A stretch of DNA of 64,000 nucleotides from Helianthus annuus (lineage: Eukaryota; Streptophyta; Magnoliopsida; Asterales; Asteraceae), in the NCBI RefSeq assembly GCF_002127325.2, contig NC_035433.2, positions 92,582,033 through 92,646,032 on the forward strand. The letters are read 5' to 3'. The position numbers were made by a program, and so were the translations under genes. This document shows, piece by piece, positions 59,294 through 64,000 of this stretch. Below the pieces are notes generated by a model, which saw only the letters and a program-made list of their open reading frames with translations, did not search any database and had not been told where the DNA came from. Numbering within the stretch: the stretch's first letter is position 1; every line of letters starts with the position of its first letter.

Positions 59294-60120
59294 ATGGTGA
59301 AAAAGATTGAAGAAATAATATCCAAAGGAAAAACACAACTTGTTGCTCAAAGGAATGGCAATGTGTATGTAGTTGATTTGTCAAAAGAGAGCCCAATGAC
59401 TGATGCATGTCTGTTCTCAGCTGCCTCTAACAAAGAGACAGAATTATGGCACAGAAGACTTGGGCACACAAATCTCAAGACAGTAACTACTTTATCAAAA
59501 CAAGGCCTTATAAGAGGTTTTCCACAAAAACTGTTTACTTGTTCTGAGCACTGTATTTCCTGTTTAAAAGGTAAACAACATAAAAGCTCATACAAGTCCA
59601 TTGAAGAGTCTAAAACAACCAAGTGTTTGCAAATGCTGCACATGGATTTGTTTGGCCCAGTAAAAATCATGAGCTTGAAAAAGAAAAGATATTGTTTGGT
59701 TATTATAGATGATTTTTCTAGGTTTACATGGACTTACTTTTTACATTCTAAAGATTAGACTGCATGTATTTTGCAAGACTTTGTCAAACAGGTTGAAAAG
59801 CAATTTGATCTGCTAGTAAAAATCTTTAGAAGTGACAATGGAACAGAGTTCAGAAATAAGGAGTTGGGTGAATTTTGTGTATCAAAAGGGATTGTAAGGC
59901 AGTACAGCATCCCAATAACACCAGAATAAAATGGGGTGGTTGAAAGGAAAAACAGGACTTTGATTGAAGCTGCCAGAACAATGCTTGTAAACTCAGGTTT
60001 ACCCTTAACTTTTTGGGCAGAGTCTGTAAACACTGCTTGTTATGTGCATAACAGAGTTTTAATCAACCCAGGCATCAAAAGACTGCCTATGAAACTCTGT
60101 TCAAAATCAAACCACTGATC
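59294..60120 (+). pseudogene. Integrase of copia B, broken
   Basis: GAG-pre-integrase HHCC zinc motif (WHRRLGHTNLK...CISCLKGKQH, about 59445-59580), then core with MDLFGPV (first Asp near 59643), FRSDNGTEF (second Asp near 59836) and NGVVERKN (Glu near 59940). TAG at 59756-59758 and TAA at 59927-59929 interrupt it, and a one-base frameshift lies near 60080. The downstream frame holds FKVFGCPCFILNLKD. Confidence 0.85.
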
Positions 60121-61560
60121 TCATATTTCAAAGTCTTTGGTTGCCCATGTTTTATTTTAAACTTGAAAGATTCAATTTCAAAATTTGCAGCCAAAGTAGA
60201 TTGTGGTTATCATTTGGGATACTCAACCACTGCCAAGGCCTATAAATTGTTTAACACAAGGACTAGGTGTGTGGAAGAGACTTTGAATGAAAAATTCAAT
60301 GAACTTTCTTCACTAAAAATCCCAGCAAACCCTGCTGAATTGTTTGATCTTGATAAATTCACTTTTGAAAATGTGTCTGTCAAGACTAACCCTACAGGTA
60401 TTCAACAACCTTCTTTACAAGATTATGGATATGATGTTGTGATCCCACAATATAAAATCACATCCATCACCAGAGCAGCAGATGTTCAAAACAGCTGTCA
60501 AAGCTCATCCACTGCTGCATCAACAGTTGTTGACCAAAGTAGTCCTTCAACCTCTACCACCACATCATCTCCAACTACTATTGACAAAAATCCTCCAACA
60601 GTGGATAAAAATCAACTTTGTGCCACACCCATACCTCCTATTCCACCTCCATTTCAAACAGATGTTGGATCATCAAAGTCACCAACAGATGTTAGCTCAG
60701 ATGACTCACATCTGCAGCCTTCACCATTAAATGCCATTGTTCCATATAAGGGAGATCTGATCTTTCTTAAATCTCATCCACCAGACCAAGTGATTGGCAA
60801 CATCAATGAAGGGGTTCTCACCAGAAGTCAATCCCAAAACATTTGTCTTTTTGCTAGCTTTCTATCACTCCATCAACCAGTCAAGTACCAAGAAGCACAG
60901 AAAGACAATAGTTGGGTAGAAGCTATGCAAGAAGAGCTCCAATAGTTTAAGAGACAACAAGTATGGGAACTTGTACCACTGCCAGAGGGTGTAAGTTCTA
61001 TTGGAACAAAGTGGGTCTTCAAAAACAAAACTGATGAAAGGGGCATTGTTGTCAAGAACAAAGCTAGGCTTGTGGTTCAAGGCTTTAGACAGGAAGAGGG
61101 CATTGATTATGATGAAACTTTTGCCCCTGTAACAAGATTGGAAGCTATCAGACTGTTCTTAGCCTTTGCTGTCAACTACAACATCAAGGTGTTTCAAATG
61201 GATATCAAATGTGCATTCCTTTATGGTAAGATTCAAGAAGAGGTATATGTTTATCAACCTCCTGGTTTTGAGGATCCATTTAATCCAAATCATGTCTACA
61301 AGCTAAACAAAGCTTTGTATGGCTTGAAACAAGCACCTAGAGCTTGGTATGAAACTCTTTCCACTTTTCTAATCTCTATTGGTTTCACAAGAGGTAAAAT
61401 TTATAAAACCTTGTTTTTAAAATGGAGAGGAAAAGAATTGATGATTGTCCAAATTTATGTGGATGACATCATTTTTGGAAGCACATGTAATAAAATGTGT
61501 GAAGAGTTCAGACAACTCATGACAACTGAGTTTAAGATGAGTGCAATGGGTGAACTATAG
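60121..61560 (+). pseudogene. Integrase tail and reverse transcriptase of copia B, broken
   Basis: Ser/Thr/Pro-rich linker (60480-60760), then RT: ELQ-TAG-FKRQQVWELVPLP (stop at 60943-60945 for an expected Gln), KNKARLVVQGFRQEEGIDYDETFAPV, VFQMDIKCAFLYG (first catalytic Asp), LYGLKQAPRAWY and IYVDDIIFGST near 61465. It ends at a TAG (61558-61560), again where GELQCFLGLQ is expected. Confidence 0.88.
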
Positions 61561-61923
61561 TGCTTTCTTGGTCTTCAAGTTAAGCAACTGCAAAATGGGA
61601 CTTTCATTCATCAAAGCAAATATGTAAAAGATCTTTTAAACAAATTTGAGATGAATGATTGTAAACCATGTAGTACACCCATGGCAACCACAAAGCCGGT
61701 CATGTCTGATGAAAAGGATGATTTGGTTGATCAAACACTATATAGAAGCATGATTAGGTCTTTATTGTACCTAACTGCATCTAGGCCAGACATAATGTTT
61801 GCAACATATGTTTGTGCAAGATCCCAATCAGCACCTAGGAAGTTTAACCTCATTGCTGTAAAAAGGATATTCAGATACATAAAAGGTGCTCCCACACTTG
61901 GTATCTGGTATCCTGCTGATGGG
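61561..61923 (+). pseudogene. RT end and RNase H start of copia B, truncated by J
   Basis: CFLGLQVKQLQNGTFIHQSKYVKDLL, then CKPCSTPMAT and LLYLTASRPDIMFA, ending GIWYPADG where J inserted. The RNase H catalytic core and the 3' LTR should follow beyond the window. Confidence 0.85.
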
Positions 61924-62356
61924 TGTAAGTCCCAACATCCCAAGATATAACTCAAAGGTTTAATCGAACGTGGAACATAAGATCAAACCACAAGAACAAA
62001 AAGAAAATATATTATTACAAAACATTGTGCCACTGCTTCGATCGCACACGGTTTCTAGAACCGTCTGGTACGATCTCTAAGAATATTGCACACGTTCTTT
62101 AGGAACGTCTGGTACAATCTCTAGGAACCTTGCACACAATCTCTAGGATTGTCTGGTACAAGGTTCTCCATAGGGGATTACATGATTACAAAATGAGAGG
62201 CCTACCTAACAATAAACTAGATAAGAAAATATATAGGAGCCTCTAACCAATTGGTCCACATGGCCTAGCCTAAACCCAAGTCCTAATCTAAGCCCAATAA
62301 ACATAAACGTGTACAATAAAGATAAGCGTAAAACTATACAATTTCCGGGCCTTACA
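61924..62356 (-). repeat. 3' LTR of J
   Basis: TG...CA ended. It matches the 252 visible bases of the right LTR with a few differences. It includes the hairpin cassette array at 62039-62170. Confidence 0.9.
62039..62170 (-). repeat. Three nested-hairpin cassettes in J LTR
   Basis: Units of 44-45 bp. Plus-strand order: outer arm, CAC(A), inner arm, TCTAG or TTTAG loop, inner arm, TCTGGTA (or CTGGTA), outer arm. Outer pairs GATCG/CGATC, ATTG/CAAT, ACCTTG/CAAGGT. Inner pairs ACGGTT/AACCGT, ACGTTC/GAACGT, CAATC/GATTG. Stems differ between units but stay complementary. Second copy from about 63864 in the right LTR. Confidence 0.8.
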
Positions 62357-63748
62357 ATATCCCCCTAGTTTTATGCTATCTTTATTACGGCTTAGTAAAA
62401 AAATAATATCTTCAGCTTTTATGATCTTCAATCTTAGGTCTTTTCTTTCAAGGGTACAATAGTAAACAGGCACACTCTCTATAAACCTTTCGGTCCAACA
62501 AAGAAACTTAATCAGCCCATAAGACCCGGAATAGAGGAGATCCACCAAAAAAATCCATATCCTTCTTCGGCCCAGAGAAAACAAAACTGCGCCTGGCTTC
62601 AGGTGATGATCGACGGAGGAAACGAAGAACGGTGATGCGTTGGAGTGTGCGGTTTCGAAAATGTAGTGTGCGGATTTGAACGGTGAAAAGGTGTGCGAGG
62701 TCGGTGTACGGTTCCGTTGTGCGGTGTGCGAGATCAAAGTGCGGGATCGGTGTATGAGATAGGAGTTGTTACGGAGAATCAATGAAGAGAACGATGATGA
62801 TGATGAAGACTTGTTGTCAACTAGAGATGATGTACGATGATAACCAGCGTAGGTTGGAGGTGATATTAAACGTTGATGATGATGAACAGTACACCGAACT
62901 TGTAACCTTTGTAGGAATAGTATGATGATTGTGACGATGAATGATGATTAACGATGATGATGAATGGTTAGATGTCGCACAACACCGATGTAGTCGCACA
63001 CTTGAAGATATGGTTTGATGTCACACAGTTAACTGGAGTCGCACACTAATTTGAATATTGATGATTCTGAATTTTGATGAAAGAGGATTTGTCGCACACT
63101 AGTTCCAGCTCAACTTGTCTTATCGTACACTCCAACTCTTGTCGCACAGTGATGTTGAATGTGATGAAGATGTCGCACACTCCAAACTTTATCTTTGAAT
63201 TTATAAAGTGGCACACTCAAAAGGCCGGACCCACACACTCCAACTTTGTCGTACACTATATGTTGAACATGAAGATTAGTTGAACACTTCAATATTTGGT
63301 TGGACACCTTTCTGAATTGATTATAGACGCACACTTCAAAATAATTCAGCTAATCAAATCCCGAAAATCAAGGAGTTGATTTGAAATTCAATTTTGAGAG
63401 ATTATTTCCACCAATAGTCTCCTAAAAATCAGGAAACACCAATTTCAACCCACCAAATAGATCAAAACGTAAAATTCAAGTTGTTCTTGATGATCTTCAA
63501 ACTATTCTTCGAGATCTTCAAATCTTTTTCTGTCTTTTTCTTCACTCTCGTTCTTCGATCTTCCAAATCATACACATCTATAGTTCAAATCATGATTCTC
63601 AACAATAAGATAAACTATTAACCTTGTGAACCGAAGATCTCCCTTTTGACGAACATACATCCCACGACAATGTGCAAATCCTTCTTCTTGTTCTTCGAGT
63701 GATATCAAAACCGAGCCCTTGAATGGCTTCAATGGCTCTGATACCACT
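62357..63748 (-). other. Interior of J: PPT, TCGCACACT words, PBS
   Basis: PPT ACTAGGGGGATAT (minus) at 62357-62369. From about 62970 to 63335 there are at least ten GTCGCACACT-like words (variants GTCGTACACT, GGCACACTC). GATGATGAT runs lie at about 62790-62965. PBS at 63735-63746. Open frames here are short and unlike any protein I know. Confidence 0.7.
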
Positions 63749-64000
63749 TGTAAGTCCCAACATCCCAAGATATCACTCAAAGATTTAATCGAACGCAGAA
63801 CATAAGATCAAACCATAAGAACAAAAAGAAAATATCTTATTACAAAACATTGTGCCACTGCTTCAATCGCACACGGTTTCTAGAACCGTCTGGTAAGATC
63901 TCTAAGAAGATTGCACACGTTCTCTAGGAATGTCTGGTACAATCTCTAGGAACCTTGCACACAATCTCTAAGATTGTCTGGTACAAGGTTCTCCATAGGG
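63749..64000 (-). repeat. 5' LTR of J (partial)
   Basis: Starts TGTAAGTCCCAACATCCC two bases from the PBS and runs off the window; it contains the second hairpin cassette array. Confidence 0.88.

Larger units (their letters stand above)
3534..61923 (+). mobile_element. Copia element B (SIRE-like), split by nested insertions
   Basis: B starts with an LTR near 3534. Its PBS and internal region resume at 45397 after insertion C, gag continues after insertion G/H (53324) and after I (57635), and pol runs to the insertion of J at 61923. Remaining RNase H and the 3' LTR should lie beyond the right edge. Domain order Gag, protease, integrase, RT, RNase H is Ty1/copia order. GAG-pre-INT and RT motifs fit the SIRE/Maximus clade. 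Frames are broken, so the copy is dead. The left boundary is inferred, since no second LTR is visible. Confidence 0.8.
61924..64000 (-). mobile_element. Small non-coding LTR element J (cut by window edge)
   Basis: Left LTR 61924-62356 (433 bp, TGTAAGTCCC...GGCCTTACA), minus-strand PPT next to it, interior of about 1.39 kb without credible coding, PBS 63735-63746 on minus, and 252 bases of the right LTR from 63749. Predicted full size is about 2.26 kb. With PBS and PPT but no pol it is non-autonomous (TRIM-like or small LARD). The TSD cannot be checked because the right end is outside. Confidence 0.85.

Noticed and set aside
62288..62782. 164-codon minus-strand open frame in J as a possible gene
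   Set aside because: It runs across the PPT into the LTR, has no recognisable domain and sits in a repeat-rich non-coding element; chance is more likely.

Overview
This window is plant nuclear DNA made almost entirely of nested LTR retrotransposons. I found no host gene, rRNA, tRNA gene or CRISPR array. LTR ends of the form TGTGACA/TGTCACACC, initiator-Met-tRNA primer sites, chromodomain Ty3/gypsy pol and SIRE-like Ty1/copia pol indicate a large eudicot genome. From memory of similar repeats I lean to Asteraceae; that is inference only.

Nesting, worked out from 5-bp target-site duplications (TSDs), LTR pairs, primer sites (PBS) and polypurine tracts (PPT). A: a decayed minus-strand copia remnant (1-3533). 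B: a plus-strand copia (SIRE type) starting near 3534 and running to the right edge; later insertions split it. C: a minus-strand gypsy chromovirus (4212-45391, TSD CTAAC) inserted at B's LTR/PBS border; it carries an extra ORF upstream of gag. D: a plus-strand gypsy chromovirus (5415-22939, TSD ACAAT) inside C's 3' LTR. E: a plus-strand non-autonomous gypsy element (7075-16916, TSD TATTA) inside the first codons of D's gag. F: a minus-strand gypsy chromovirus (27082-37116, TSD CTGCT) inside C's pol, with nearly identical LTRs and one long gag-pol frame. G: a 3.8-kb minus-strand solo LTR (45888-53323, TSD GTAAC) in B's gag, itself split by H, a 3.6-kb plus-strand solo LTR (47536-51142, TSD TTTCA). 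I: a 3.3-kb solo LTR of the H family (54348-57634, TSD ATCTG) in B's gag. J: a small minus-strand non-coding LTR element (61924 to beyond 64000) in B's RNase H. LTR divergence counted by eye (C about 1.4%, D about 1.1%, E about 0.7%, F about 0.04%) agrees with the nesting order.

The main discovery candidate is RNA-level architecture shared by these elements. (1) Every gypsy LTR family here has a plausible GT-AG intron in its downstream half (donor often GTGAGTTCA), and in C, D, E and F this interval is packed with hairpins. In D, E and J neighbouring repeat units show compensatory stem changes, and E and F share one fold. (2) A strong hairpin lies just after the PBS in B, C, D, E and F, with unrelated sequence in B and C. 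(3) An inverted repeat precedes the PPT in C, D, E and F, again with a different but self-complementary sequence in C. These may be packaging, dimerisation or export signals.

Other points of interest: a 98-bp GT-AG intron-like insertion in F's gag flanked by AGGT; E's LTR beginning at an upstream duplicate of the PPT/LTR-start module used by D and F; E's ruined pol between near-identical LTRs, implying mobilisation in trans; and premature stops that are nearly all C-to-T type transitions.
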